64,000 nt of DNA from Bdellovibrionaceae bacterium UBA3535. GTDB taxonomy: Bacteria > Bdellovibrionota > Bdellovibrionia > Bdellovibrionales > UBA840. The DNA lies in assembly GCA_002376845.1 (NCBI GenBank), contig DFOS01000005.1, forward strand, positions 1 through 64,000, given 5' to 3'. Below, one piece after another: positions 43,623-52,011 of this stretch. How positions within the stretch are numbered: position 1 is the stretch's first letter; each line of letters starts with the position of its first letter. The translations under genes were made by a program, and so were the position numbers. The notes under the pieces are model-generated. The model was given only the letters and a program-made list of their open reading frames with translations. It was not told the origin of the DNA and did not search any database.

Positions 43623-44495
43623 CTACAAAGCATATATAACAGTAAAGTAGTAACTGTTATCTTTACGGCTAAAAAACTTATCGGTACTACCAGTGGTATT
43701 CGCAAAACCTATATCCATACTGATGGGACCGTAAACATCGGCAGATACATAGTTATCCAGCAAGTAATCCGAGTTGGTTTGAGCCCCATGACTCAGACCA
43801 TTTCGAAGAGCCAAGTCTACAGAATAACTTAAGCGATCCGAGAATGCGTAGGAACCGCTTAAATAGTAACGAATGCTGGCATATTGCTTGGCGTTTCCAT
43901 CCTCACTCCTTGCATTACGATAGCTATTGTCACCTATGTAAAAGCGCGGATTAAACAAAGGAGAAATTGTGAACTTTTCGGTAATATTAAAACTAGTACC
44001 TACGTAAGTACGAATTTGAGGAATAATTAGGCCGTCGTCTAATGAGCCTTTATTCGTTGGTAGATAGGGACGAACCACAAAGGATAAATCTTTTCCGTAA
44101 ACATTCCACATTTTAGAATTGGCGTACTGAACATAGGTGTTCATAAACTGAGTATCACTCACTCCATCATCGCCTACTGTAGTTTGTACCCCAGGAACAA
44201 CACGCAGGGATTCTTCCTCATCCAATTTATAAGTGAATTCGGCATAGTTGAGCATAGTACGAGCGTTATTATCCGCATCAAAGGAAGCTTGCGACTTTTC
44301 ATGGTAGGACTCTAGCTCTACACTTAATTTGTTTTCTTCTTTGATTTCTTTTACAGCGTCACTAACAATTTCACCGCTCATGGGCAGGCTTGTGGAAGTG
44401 GAGGCTGCAGCTAGCTGATTGTTGTTTGCCACAGATGACTGCGCAAAGACTGGAATTGCATAAAATGCAATCAATGCATAGGTAAGTGCTCTCAT
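43623..44495 (-). CDS. Outer-membrane beta-barrel protein under sigma-54 control
   Basis: A 290-residue protein with a signal peptide (residues 1-18, AIPVFAQS) and a Ser/Ala/Asn-rich mature start. Alternating beta-strand sequence follows, full of Tyr and Ser (QYASIRYYLSGSYAFSDRLSYSVDLALR in part). The last strand ends YYFTVIYAL, a typical barrel terminus. SD AAGGAG precedes the ATG. The promoter region carries a consensus -24/-12 element and two palindromes, and a strong terminator follows. It is therefore a monocistronic, probably condition-specific surface protein. Function unknown. Confidence 0.82.
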   Translation of the reverse strand: MRALTYALIAFYAIPVFAQSSVANNNQLAAASTSTSLPMSGEIVSDAVKEIKEENKLSVELESYHEKSQASFDADNNARTMLNYAEFTYKLDEEESLRVVPGVQTTVGDDGVSDTQFMNTYVQYANSKMWNVYGKDLSFVVRPYLPTNKGSLDDGLIIPQIRTYVGTSFNITEKFTISPLFNPRFYIGDNSYRNARSEDGNAKQYASIRYYLSGSYAFSDRLSYSVDLALRNGLSHGAQTNSDYLLDNYVSADVYGPISMDIGFANTTGSTDKFFSRKDNSYYFTVIYAL

Positions 44496-44521
44496 TTTTT
44501 CTCCTTATTTTTGCACCATTC

Positions 44522-44537
44522 ATTGGTAACGACCAAT
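44522..44537. repeat. Inverted repeat in the 5' leader of the sigma-54-dependent gene
   Basis: ATTGGT-AACG-ACCAAT is a perfect 6-bp inverted repeat with a 4-nt loop. It sits at and just after the expected transcription start of the gene at 43623-44495. It could be an operator or a 5'-end mRNA hairpin. Confidence 0.45.
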
Positions 44538-44543
44538 TGATAA

Positions 44544-44558
44544 GCAAAGCTTGTGCCA
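44544..44558 (-). promoter_or_regulatory. Sigma-54 (-24/-12) promoter
   Basis: Minus-strand TGGCAC-AAGCT-TTGC(T) matches the sigma-54 consensus TGGCAC-N5-TTGC with exact GG-N10-GC spacing. It lies 48 bp before the ATG of the outer-membrane protein gene ending at 43623. rpoN and one activator are encoded in this window. Confidence 0.85.
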
Positions 44559-44597
44559 TATTTATACAGAGATTACAAGGCGAAGATTTTTTACAAA

Positions 44598-44612
44598 GTG
44601 TCAGCATGACAC
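44598..44612. promoter_or_regulatory. Palindrome upstream of the sigma-54 promoter (candidate activator site)
   Basis: GTGTCA-GCA-TGACAC is a perfect 6-bp inverted repeat with a 3-bp centre, 39 bp upstream of the -24 box. It fits a dimeric binding site for an enhancer-binding protein, although it is closer than usual. The remaining stretch 44613-44755 is A/T-rich and holds only an imperfect AATTTTAAGC hairpin (44708-44746). Confidence 0.6.
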
Positions 44613-44755
44613 CAAAACAAAAAGGAATAGTGTACAAATATCAAAGTCTTAGCTGATGGAATAAGCATTGCAAAAATTATAAAATTTTTAGCAAAAGCAC
44701 AGCGGATAATTTTTAAGCCTGTGATATTTTTGACAAGCTTAAAATTATTTCATTT

Positions 44756-46024
44756 TTACTTGGAGCGAAGATCCCCGACATAACGAGCCTGATCTCCTAA
44801 CTCTTCTTCAATTCTTAAAAGTTGGTTGTACTTTGCAATTCTTTCGGAGCGGCAAAGGCTGCCGGTTTTAATTTGCGAGGAACCAAGTGCCACTGCCAAA
44901 TCGGCAATGCTTGTATCTTCGGTTTCGCCGCTACGATGACTCATCACCGTGCGAAAGCCTGCCTTGTGGGACAACTCCACCGCCTCACAAGTCTCCGATA
45001 GACTACCGATTTGATTGATCTTCACCAAGACAGCGTTGGCCGCATTTTCCTCAATGCCTCGCTGGATGCGTTTAGGATTTGTAACAAAAAGGTCATCTCC
45101 CACCAATTGTAATTTACTACCATGATCCCTAGTAAACTGGGTCCACGCCGCCCAATCATCCTCGGCAAAGGCATCCTCAATGCTAAAAAGCGGATATTTG
45201 CTGGCCCAGGCAGAATAAATCTCCCCCAGCTCCAGCGCCGTTATATCTTTTCCTTCCCATTGGTACTTGTCATTTTTGTAAAACTCCGTACTCGCGACAT
45301 CCAATGCTAGAAGGATGTCTTCTCCCATGCGATAACCGGCTTTCTCTATGGCCTTTGCTATATAAGATAGAGCCTCTTCATTCGAGGCCAAGTTAGGAGC
45401 GAAACCACCCTCATCTCCTACCGCTGTGGAAAGGGAGTCTGCAGCCAATAGCTTTTTTAGGTTTTGGAAAATTTCCGCTCCAGCTCGTAAATTTTCTCGA
45501 AAGCTCTTTTTCATGATGGGAGCGATCATAAACTCTTGCACGTCCACACCATTATTGGCATGCGCTCCACCATTTAAAATATTCATAAGGGGCACAGGGA
45601 GTTGATAGGCACCGACCCCACCTAGATAACGATAAAGCGGCAAATTCGCCTCGGCCGCCGCGGCCTTTGCACAAGCCAAAGAGATACCCAAGATGGCATT
45701 GGCTCCGTACTTAGATTTATTTTCGGTACCATCCACTTGCAATAAAATTTCATCCACCTTTTTTTGCTGACTCACATCCAGGCCAATTAGCTCTTGCCCC
45801 AAAACGGAATTCACATTGTTCACGGCCTTTTTCACACCTTTACCAAGGTACTCTTCTTGGTTTCCATCCCGTAACTCTACCGCCTCATGACTACCCGTAG
45901 AAGCTCCCGACGGCACGGCGGCTCTTCCGTTAAAGCCATGCGCAGTTAGCACGTCCACTTCCACTGTGGGGTTTCCGCGACTGTCTAAAATTTCTCTGGC
46001 TCGCACTTCCACGATTTCTGACAT
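44756..46024 (-). CDS. eno: Enolase
   Basis: A 422-residue glycolytic enzyme interconverting 2-phosphoglycerate and phosphoenolpyruvate. Signatures include ILDSRGNPTVEVDV, GAHANNGVDVQEFM, VGDEGGFAPNL, SIEDAFAEDDW and MSHRSGETEDT. Length is typical. AGGAG lies 5 nt before the ATG. It follows the coiled-coil gene by 8 bp. I see no convincing intrinsic terminator after it, since the imperfect hairpin at 44708-44746 lacks a T-run. Confidence 0.98.
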   Translation of the reverse strand: MSEIVEVRAREILDSRGNPTVEVDVLTAHGFNGRAAVPSGASTGSHEAVELRDGNQEEYLGKGVKKAVNNVNSVLGQELIGLDVSQQKKVDEILLQVDGTENKSKYGANAILGISLACAKAAAAEANLPLYRYLGGVGAYQLPVPLMNILNGGAHANNGVDVQEFMIAPIMKKSFRENLRAGAEIFQNLKKLLAADSLSTAVGDEGGFAPNLASNEEALSYIAKAIEKAGYRMGEDILLALDVASTEFYKNDKYQWEGKDITALELGEIYSAWASKYPLFSIEDAFAEDDWAAWTQFTRDHGSKLQLVGDDLFVTNPKRIQRGIEENAANAVLVKINQIGSLSETCEAVELSHKAGFRTVMSHRSGETEDTSIADLAVALGSSQIKTGSLCRSERIAKYNQLLRIEEELGDQARYVGDLRSK

Positions 46025-46032
46025 TTTAACTC

Positions 46033-47052
46033 CTATTGAATATTGAGTTCTAAATTATCTGATTTTGCCGACTGTTCTTGACGTTGCAAACGCTCCGCAA
46101 TGGCACGTATCTTATCAATGGTTTCATAAACATCATTGATCAGATTGGGATACTCCTTCATAACATAATCCCAATCCACCCGATGCATAGCCTCTTTTAC
46201 CTGCTTGTCCTTTCGCCCCTGCCCAACCAGTAGAGTAATCAATTGTTGAGAGCGAGACATATAGTCTTGCAAACGATGAATGTTGGTCTGCATAAAAGAA
46301 AGGGGTACGTAGAGCGCCTCCAATTTGGCATCATGGGGAACATTGAGTTGAGAAAGAGTTTTTTCTAGAGCATTTTTCGCGTTTTCTAGTTCGGTATTTT
46401 TTAACATTAACTCTTTGTTTTTATTTTCTAGATCAACTTGAGACTGCTCCAAACTAGAGGCCAGGGAGCGCACCAATTCGGGCTTCATCATATGACCAGG
46501 ATCTTCGGCAAATAAGTCCTCTTGATTTTTCCAGGCAATCCGCATGGTGTTGCCTTCCCACTCCACCTGAAATGGCTCGCGGTCCATGAACGAGGGCAAA
46601 TATTCCATCGCTGTTTTTAAATAGCTTAGACTGAGTGGATACTCATCTTTTGAGATGGGAAGCATAAACGACATGGCATTGTCTTCTCGTAAGATGTTGG
46701 CAATCGGCGGCGCAGGAGAAATAAAGTAGGAAATAAAGCGTTCCGGCTGAGCAAAAATGTCTTGCGGCTTTGGTAGCATTCGAAGCACGCCATCCAATAC
46801 CCCCCAAGCGCGCAACTGCGCGGATTGGGCCGCAAGGTCCTCAATAAAAGAGCCCTTATCCAATTCGTAGCCTGCCAAAAGCTTATCGGATGCTTCTAAA
46901 AAACGTTCCATTTTTTCGGCTTCCAGCCAATAGGAAGCATCTTTTAAAAATTCAAAAGGCATATCCAAGGAAGAATATAGAGATTCCAAATCGATATTTT
47001 TGCGATCAAAATAAATCAGACAAGCATTGGATATTTTACAACTGAATAACAC
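46033..47052 (-). CDS. Unknown protein with predicted coiled coil, upstream of eno
   Basis: A 339-residue soluble protein. Residues about 1-190 resemble, loosely, the ligand-binding N-terminal domain of some AraC-type regulators or a heme-NO-binding-associated domain (SSLDMPFEFLKDASYWLEAEKMERFLE in part). Residues about 205-240 form a coiled coil (LENKNKELMLKNTELENAKNALE in part). A helical C-terminus follows that looks like the dimerisation part of a signalling protein. No DNA-binding, kinase or GGDEF output domain is visible. The GTG start has a weak ribosome binding site. It is probably cotranscribed with eno. Confidence 0.72.
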   Translation of the reverse strand: MLFSCKISNACLIYFDRKNIDLESLYSSLDMPFEFLKDASYWLEAEKMERFLEASDKLLAGYELDKGSFIEDLAAQSAQLRAWGVLDGVLRMLPKPQDIFAQPERFISYFISPAPPIANILREDNAMSFMLPISKDEYPLSLSYLKTAMEYLPSFMDREPFQVEWEGNTMRIAWKNQEDLFAEDPGHMMKPELVRSLASSLEQSQVDLENKNKELMLKNTELENAKNALEKTLSQLNVPHDAKLEALYVPLSFMQTNIHRLQDYMSRSQQLITLLVGQGRKDKQVKEAMHRVDWDYVMKEYPNLINDVYETIDKIRAIAERLQRQEQSAKSDNLELNIQ

Positions 47053-47125
47053 GACTCATCTGTAACCCGAAGCCCCAGTGATGACAAGCACTTATGAGGA
47101 TCTGGTGAGAGCGATTGTTATAGAT

Positions 47126-48238
47126 TTATGCAGACTTCGTGGCACTTAAAAAGCGCTCTTCAGGAATGGGAATTTTATTACTTTTTATTTCTTGCATAAA
47201 ACTTGGGCTGTTGCCGCAAGTCTTTAATTCTCCTAAGAATTTTCCATCAGCACCGCGTTCTAGGTGCCCCAGTTCATAAATCGGCACCAAATTATAGTTT
47301 CCCTCACTGTCGATTCCCAAAAGCTCCGAGATGTGAGTAACTCGGCGTGAGCCATCACTCAATCTAGATACTTGTACAACCAAGTCCACAGCAGAGGCAA
47401 TTTGGTATTGTACGGCTCGCTGTGAGATTTTCGTATCACCACTCATCGCCAAGATTTCCAAGCGAACGGCGGCATCGTTAGGAGAGTTGGCATGAATGGT
47501 ACCCAGACAACCTTTATGGCCGGTATTCATGGCGTTGATGAGCTCCATTGCTTCGGCGCTACGCACTTCCCCAACAATAATGCGATCGGGACGCATACGA
47601 AGACTTGATTTTAACAAGTCCTGCATGGTGACTTCCCCTTCCCCTTGTACATCTGCCATTTGTGTTTCCATATAAAGAACATGCTCATAATCAATATTTA
47701 ATTCCGCTGAATCCTCAATGGCGATCACTCGCTGCTGCGGTGGAATTCTGGAGCATAAAAGCCCTAGAAGGGTTGTCTTTCCTGAGCCTGTTCCGCCACT
47801 AACCAAGATGTTTTTTCCTAAATACATGCAGGCATCTAGGAATTGGGCTGCTTCAACGTTGATAGCTCCCCATTCTATATACTTTTTAAAATTGATATTG
47901 GTTTTTTTAAATTTCCGAATGGAAACGCTCGTACCCTTCACTACCGGCGGAATCACCGCATGGATTCTGGAGCCATCTGGAAGACGCGCATCCAGCCGAG
48001 GCTGCTTTTCTGTAATTCGACGACCAACACTTTGAGCAATATTGTTTATCGCAGCTCGCAGAGCATCCTCATCATCAAAGACCTCCGGCACTCGATGCAA
48101 TTTGCCGTCTTTTTCAATAAAAATTTCCGCATGTCCATTGATTAGAATTTCAGAAACCTCTTCATCATCTAAATAGGTGCGAATGGGCCCTAAGAAATTA
48201 TCAATGGCATTTTGAAAGGCTTCTAATGTGTCTCTCAT
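47126..48238 (-). CDS. cpaF: CpaF/TadA-family secretion ATPase
   Basis: A 370-residue hexameric ATPase of the type II/IV secretion superfamily, nearest to CpaF/TadA of Tad pili. Walker A SGGTGSGKTTLL (near residue 155), Asp box VIAIEDSAEL, Walker B RPDRIIVGEVR and His box GHKGCLGTIHA are intact. It lacks the longer N-terminus of Caulobacter CpaF. No other tad/cpa genes are next to it. It is coupled (ATGA) to a periplasmic beta-domain protein. It may drive an apparatus encoded elsewhere. Confidence 0.9.
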   Translation of the reverse strand: MRDTLEAFQNAIDNFLGPIRTYLDDEEVSEILINGHAEIFIEKDGKLHRVPEVFDDEDALRAAINNIAQSVGRRITEKQPRLDARLPDGSRIHAVIPPVVKGTSVSIRKFKKTNINFKKYIEWGAINVEAAQFLDACMYLGKNILVSGGTGSGKTTLLGLLCSRIPPQQRVIAIEDSAELNIDYEHVLYMETQMADVQGEGEVTMQDLLKSSLRMRPDRIIVGEVRSAEAMELINAMNTGHKGCLGTIHANSPNDAAVRLEILAMSGDTKISQRAVQYQIASAVDLVVQVSRLSDGSRRVTHISELLGIDSEGNYNLVPIYELGHLERGADGKFLGELKTCGNSPSFMQEIKSNKIPIPEERFLSATKSA

Positions 48239-48744
48239 TTTTCTTCCGCGCTAGCTGGCAATCTTAAGTCTTGCCCGCTACCAACCACAATGATTTTCCC
48301 TTCGGCTCCTAATTCAGGAGATATATAGGAATAAATACCTTCTTTACTTGGTTCCAATTCAAAACTTTTCGTTCTACCATAAAAAGTCCCAAAATGCTGT
48401 GCAAAGGAATCCAATATAAAACTAACATTCTTATCTTTTTGATTTACGTTTACGACATGTATCTTATAACGCTCACCTTTTTTTAATTGGATTTTTGCAG
48501 GAATGAAACCCTTTTCCGTGCTAAGTATTACCACCTCATGACTGGCTGAGGAAGGAAAGGCATTTTGTAATAGTTTTGGTGCAGGCACTTTGAATTTTGC
48601 CGCCTCAATGGAAGCTGGACTTCTCTGCATGTCCTTAGCTCTGCGAGAAAAATCCACGTCCCATGCAATAGCAGGAACCACTAGCAAACATGCCAGTATA
48701 ATTTTAATGTAAAGACTCTCTCGAGTGAAAATCTGCAAATTCAC
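48235..48744 (-). CDS. Secreted cupredoxin-like protein lacking obvious copper ligands
   Basis: A 169-residue secreted protein. Signal peptide about residues 1-27 (IILACLLVVPAIAWD). The C-terminal 90 residues fit a cupredoxin-type beta sandwich (VVILSTEKGFIPAKIQLKKG, IYSYISPELGAEGKIIV), but the mature part has no Cys and only two His (SHEVVIL, AQHFGTF), so type-1 copper binding looks unlikely. I chose the GTG at 48744 because a perfect GGAGG stands 6 nt upstream. A TTG further up is the alternative. It sits directly before cpaF with an ATGA overlap. Confidence 0.72.
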   Translation of the reverse strand: MNLQIFTRESLYIKIILACLLVVPAIAWDVDFSRRAKDMQRSPASIEAAKFKVPAPKLLQNAFPSSASHEVVILSTEKGFIPAKIQLKKGERYKIHVVNVNQKDKNVSFILDSFAQHFGTFYGRTKSFELEPSKEGIYSYISPELGAEGKIIVVGSGQDLRLPASAEEK

Positions 48745-49030
48745 GAGCCACCTCCATGGCAAGATATCCTAATGTTTTTTCATCAAAGTTTTTTAATTCA
48801 CTAATTAAGCGGTCGACAGAGTTTTGGTGAGCATTGGCGGCAATGATGGCGAGATCAATTTTATCTCGATACAAGTCGGCAGCCTCCATTTCTTTTACCC
48901 AATCCATTTCTAAAACCGGATCAATCACACCCAAGTGATAAAGAGCATCAAATACATTTTGAAGATTGCCCTGCAGTAATGATTGCCACTCCTCATTCAT
49001 TGTTATTTCAATCTTTCTGGCTGTGCTCAT
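48704..49030 (-). CDS. Small cytoplasmic protein of unknown function
   Basis: A 108-residue acidic, mostly helical protein (VFDALYHLGVIDPVLEMDW, NSVDRLISELKNFDEKTLGYLAME in part). The ATG at 49030 has GGAGG 6 nt upstream and is preferred to an ATG five codons further up. It is the first gene of a three-gene unit with the cupredoxin-like protein and cpaF, and overlaps the next gene by 41 bp. No family recognised. Confidence 0.72.
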   Translation of the reverse strand: MSTARKIEITMNEEWQSLLQGNLQNVFDALYHLGVIDPVLEMDWVKEMEAADLYRDKIDLAIIAANAHQNSVDRLISELKNFDEKTLGYLAMEVAREFADFHSRESLH

Positions 49031-49120
49031 AGCTGTCCTCCGCAATAAATTAATCGGACTTAACTGCGGCTAACTTTAGAAAAATGTCTCATAAAGATAT
49101 TGTGCTAGACATTGGTAAGA

Positions 49121-50044
49121 CTAATTGGCGCCACTGTGATCCTTGGGGTCTAGGGATTTCGGAATCACGCGCCACAGCTCTTTATCACTAAGCAAGCCCT
49201 TAAAACCAGGCTCCATATAGCACGAGGCTAGCATATCAAAGGCCTTAGCAATATACGGGTTTTCATCATCGATATACCAAAAATAGCCATCATGGTGCTT
49301 CACACTACGGCGAAACTTATAAAGATCAAAATCAATGCTACTATTACGTCTTAAATTTTCTATATCATATTTTTGAAATACCTTTTTAATAATTTGCAAC
49401 ATCTCTTTTTTGTATTTGGGCGTTGTTAAGTCTTTTCTTTTTTGAAAGGCATCTTTTAAATCACGGCATACACGAATGTCCAACTCAACCCATTCCTCTT
49501 TTTGCTTAGTATCTTTGTGTATTCTACGCAGAGGGATACAGCGATTGTTTTTATAGGTAAATTCTGTTGTAAAACGTAGGTGGTCTTGCTCCCAAATATG
49601 CTGAATTAATTTATTCTCTTTTGTATAGATGGTGGTTTCTGTTGAGGTAGGCTCCTGCTGATTTGCAGTGAGATTTGCAAGAATTCCCGAACGAATGGAA
49701 GAGTCCACGAGCTTATAAATTTTCTTGTCATTTTTCTTCTCTACGCTATAGCGAATGTCCTCTGCATCCAGCTCGGCCAGCAATCTTTGGTTCAATGCAA
49801 AACCTTGCTTATCATCATAAGCATACAAACTATAAGTATCTTTACGATTTATTTTTATCGAGCTGATGTAAAATGGATCTTGTTTCTTAGCGAAGCGCTC
49901 TTCGCCTGGATACTTTTTGGCATTTGCAATGTCCTTGGAAAAGCGATCCTCCAAATCATCTTCTCGCAAGTAGTCTTCACAATAATTGCTCGCATTTGCG
50001 CTAGAAAAGACTGTAAAAAGCAGCAGAAAAATAACGTAGCCCAT
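49121..50044 (-). CDS. Secreted protein of unknown function
   Basis: A 307-residue periplasmic or outer-membrane-associated protein with signal peptide MGYVIFLLLFTVFSSANAS. The mature part is very charged, with four Cys (CEDY, NNRCIPL, RVCRD, ASCYMEP) that could form two disulfides. The C-terminal third is aromatic and basic. AGGG lies 4 nt before the ATG. No known domain. It lies 60 bp downstream of the PhoH-type gene. Confidence 0.72.
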   Translation of the reverse strand: MGYVIFLLLFTVFSSANASNYCEDYLREDDLEDRFSKDIANAKKYPGEERFAKKQDPFYISSIKINRKDTYSLYAYDDKQGFALNQRLLAELDAEDIRYSVEKKNDKKIYKLVDSSIRSGILANLTANQQEPTSTETTIYTKENKLIQHIWEQDHLRFTTEFTYKNNRCIPLRRIHKDTKQKEEWVELDIRVCRDLKDAFQKRKDLTTPKYKKEMLQIIKKVFQKYDIENLRRNSSIDFDLYKFRRSVKHHDGYFWYIDDENPYIAKAFDMLASCYMEPGFKGLLSDKELWRVIPKSLDPKDHSGAN

Positions 50045-50104
50045 GCCACCCTATCGGCTACATTGGGCCAAGATTTTACCAGAATCGTCCGAACCCGACC
50101 AAGG

Positions 50105-51427
50105 TTATAAGATATTTGAAGCCAGCTCCGCTAGCTGCGATCTTTCTCCTTTAGTCAGGGTCACATGCGATGCGATAGGCACGCCCTTAAAACGCTCCAC
50201 ACAATAGGTCAAACCCGATGTGGAGGAGTCCAAGTAGGGATTGTCAATTTGGTAGCAATCCCCCGTCAGAATCACCTTCGTTCCTTGGCCGGCACGAGTG
50301 ATGATGGTCTTAATTTCATGCGGCGTAAGGTTTTGCGCCTCATCTACAATTAAATATTGGTGAGGAATGCTTCTTCCACGAATATAAGTTAAAGGTTCAA
50401 TATTTAATAAGCCCTGATTCATTAGCTCCTGCGTACGCCCTGCAGCTTTTTTGTGTGAAGTATCGGCTCCCATTAAAAAATCCACATTATCGAAAATAGG
50501 CTGCATCCAAGGATTGAGCTTTTCATTTACATCACCTGGAAGATAACCAATATCACGACCCATGGGAAAAATCGGCCGAGACACCAAAAGTCGCTGAAAC
50601 TTGGCTTCATCAAGCGTAAGCAACAAACCTGCAGCCAATGCCATTAAAGTTTTTCCTGTACCAGCTTTTCCTACTAGGGATACCATTTGGATGTCTGGGT
50701 TTAATAGAGAATCCAGGGCAAAACTTTGCTCCATATTGCGCGGGTGAATCCCCCAAACATTGTCATGAATTTTAAGCGGAACAATGCCTCCCTCATTTAG
50801 AGAAAAGCGCCCCAAGGCAGAGTGCGAAGGATTGCTTTCGTTTCGCATAATTACATATTCGTTTGGTACAAATTTGAAATTTTCATCTACCTGGTAAAAA
50901 CGTTCGGTGTAAAACTGATCGATTTCACTAGGTTTTAGAACCAGCTCGCGATAGCCGTCATACATTTCATCAATGTCGACATTGTCCGGCTCATAGTCTT
51001 TGGCATTCACCCCATAGACATCCGCTTTAATGCGTAGGTTGATGTCTTTAGAGATCAACATAACATCGGACTCAGGGTGATGTTTATAGAGCGACATCGC
51101 TGCAGCCAAAATTCGATTGTCCGCTTTTTCAATGTCCAAATCCGGCGGCACCGCACTGGTATCGCGGTCACTCATGACATAAACCTTATTTTTGGAGTTG
51201 CTCGGCTTTACGCCCTCCACCAATTTTCCAATACCTCGAAGCTCATCGATAAATCGAGAAAACTGTCTGGCGTTGCGCCCATTCTCGCCTGTATCTCTTT
51301 TAAAACGATCGATTTCCTCAATCACAGATACCGGAATGTAAATATCGGCATTGTCAAAGCGGTAGACCGCTTGAGCGTCAAATAGGATAACATTGGTATC
51401 AAGAACTATCTTTTGGGTTTTCGTCAT
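50105..51427 (-). CDS. PIN-PhoH fusion ATPase (PhoH2/YlaK type)
   Basis: A 440-residue protein combining an N-terminal PIN-domain RNase (about 5-150: IVLDTNVILFDAQAVYRF, conserved acidic ADNRILAAAM) with a C-terminal PhoH helicase-like ATPase (about 225-440). In the ATPase, Walker A is GKAGTGKTLMALAAG and Walker B YLIVDEAQNLTP. PhoH2 proteins act on RNA. The start is placed at the ATG at 51427, with GAGGT 5 nt upstream. The longer open frame to 51520 would add an atypical N-terminus. Divergent from the small secreted gene at 51565. Confidence 0.92.
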   Translation of the reverse strand: MTKTQKIVLDTNVILFDAQAVYRFDNADIYIPVSVIEEIDRFKRDTGENGRNARQFSRFIDELRGIGKLVEGVKPSNSKNKVYVMSDRDTSAVPPDLDIEKADNRILAAAMSLYKHHPESDVMLISKDINLRIKADVYGVNAKDYEPDNVDIDEMYDGYRELVLKPSEIDQFYTERFYQVDENFKFVPNEYVIMRNESNPSHSALGRFSLNEGGIVPLKIHDNVWGIHPRNMEQSFALDSLLNPDIQMVSLVGKAGTGKTLMALAAGLLLTLDEAKFQRLLVSRPIFPMGRDIGYLPGDVNEKLNPWMQPIFDNVDFLMGADTSHKKAAGRTQELMNQGLLNIEPLTYIRGRSIPHQYLIVDEAQNLTPHEIKTIITRAGQGTKVILTGDCYQIDNPYLDSSTSGLTYCVERFKGVPIASHVTLTKGERSQLAELASNIL

Positions 51428-51527
51428 GGCCACCTCATTTACGTTCACGGTAGGACTACTATATTGAATGACATCCATAGGAATATGTATAGATTTTTCA
51501 TCAGATATAATGCCAAGCAAAAGACTT

Positions 51528-51556
51528 TTGCCTTTCGACAGAAGAAGCTTTAATAA
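51528..51556 (+). promoter_or_regulatory. Promoter of the secreted protein gene at 51565 (leaderless)
   Basis: TTGCCT (51528-51533), a 17-nt spacer and TAATAA (51551-51556). The ATG follows 8 nt after the -10 box and no Shine-Dalgarno sequence is present. Confidence 0.55.
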
Positions 51557-51564
51557 TATGCAAC

Positions 51565-52011
51565 ATGAAGTTGCTTTTCTTTATTCTGCTTGCTAGTAGC
51601 CAGGGCTTTGCTTGCCCCGATCTGCGCGGCTCCTACAGGTGCGTTGACGATCAAGGCGTTTACATTCTTGAAGTGGAGCAAGAAAAGGACCTTGGCGACA
51701 TAACACATTTTTACTTTAAGATTCCAAAAAGATCCAAGTCTGCCCATTACATAGCAGACAATCTGGCAAGAGCCCATTCAGAGCCTGGCGTGCGAAATGC
51801 ACAGAAGCGCGCCTATTGTGAACGCTACAAATTGCACATTACCATAGAAGGTTATGTAGATCGTAAGGAATCGACTCTATACAAATATGATCGGACGAGT
51901 ATCTACCTAGAACATGGCATCTTATTTTTCGAAGGTTTTCAAACCATCATTTCTGGTGAAGAAGGCCACGAGGTAGAAAACCCTAGTTATGATTCTTGTG
52001 AACTTATTTAA
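51565..52011 (+). CDS. Small secreted protein of unknown function
   Basis: A 148-residue protein with signal peptide MKLLFFILLASSQGFA and four Cys in the mature part (CPDLRGSYRC near the N-terminus, CERY, and one before the C-terminus), suggesting disulfides. The opening LRGSYRCVDDQG resembles lipocalin-like small beta-barrels, but this is weak. Its stop region overlaps the PilZ gene by 8 bp on the opposite strand. Likely leaderless. Confidence 0.75.
   Translation: MKLLFFILLASSQGFACPDLRGSYRCVDDQGVYILEVEQEKDLGDITHFYFKIPKRSKSAHYIADNLARAHSEPGVRNAQKRAYCERYKLHITIEGYVDRKESTLYKYDRTSIYLEHGILFFEGFQTIISGEEGHEVENPSYDSCELI

Noticed and set aside
44371..44637. Minus-strand frame covering the sigma-54 promoter region and start of the outer-membrane gene
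   Set aside because: It would place codons across the -24/-12 element and both palindromes, and has no ribosome binding site.
44708..44746. Imperfect hairpin AATTTTAAGC/GCTTAAAAATT after eno as a terminator
   Set aside because: The loop is 18 nt and no T-run follows on the minus strand.
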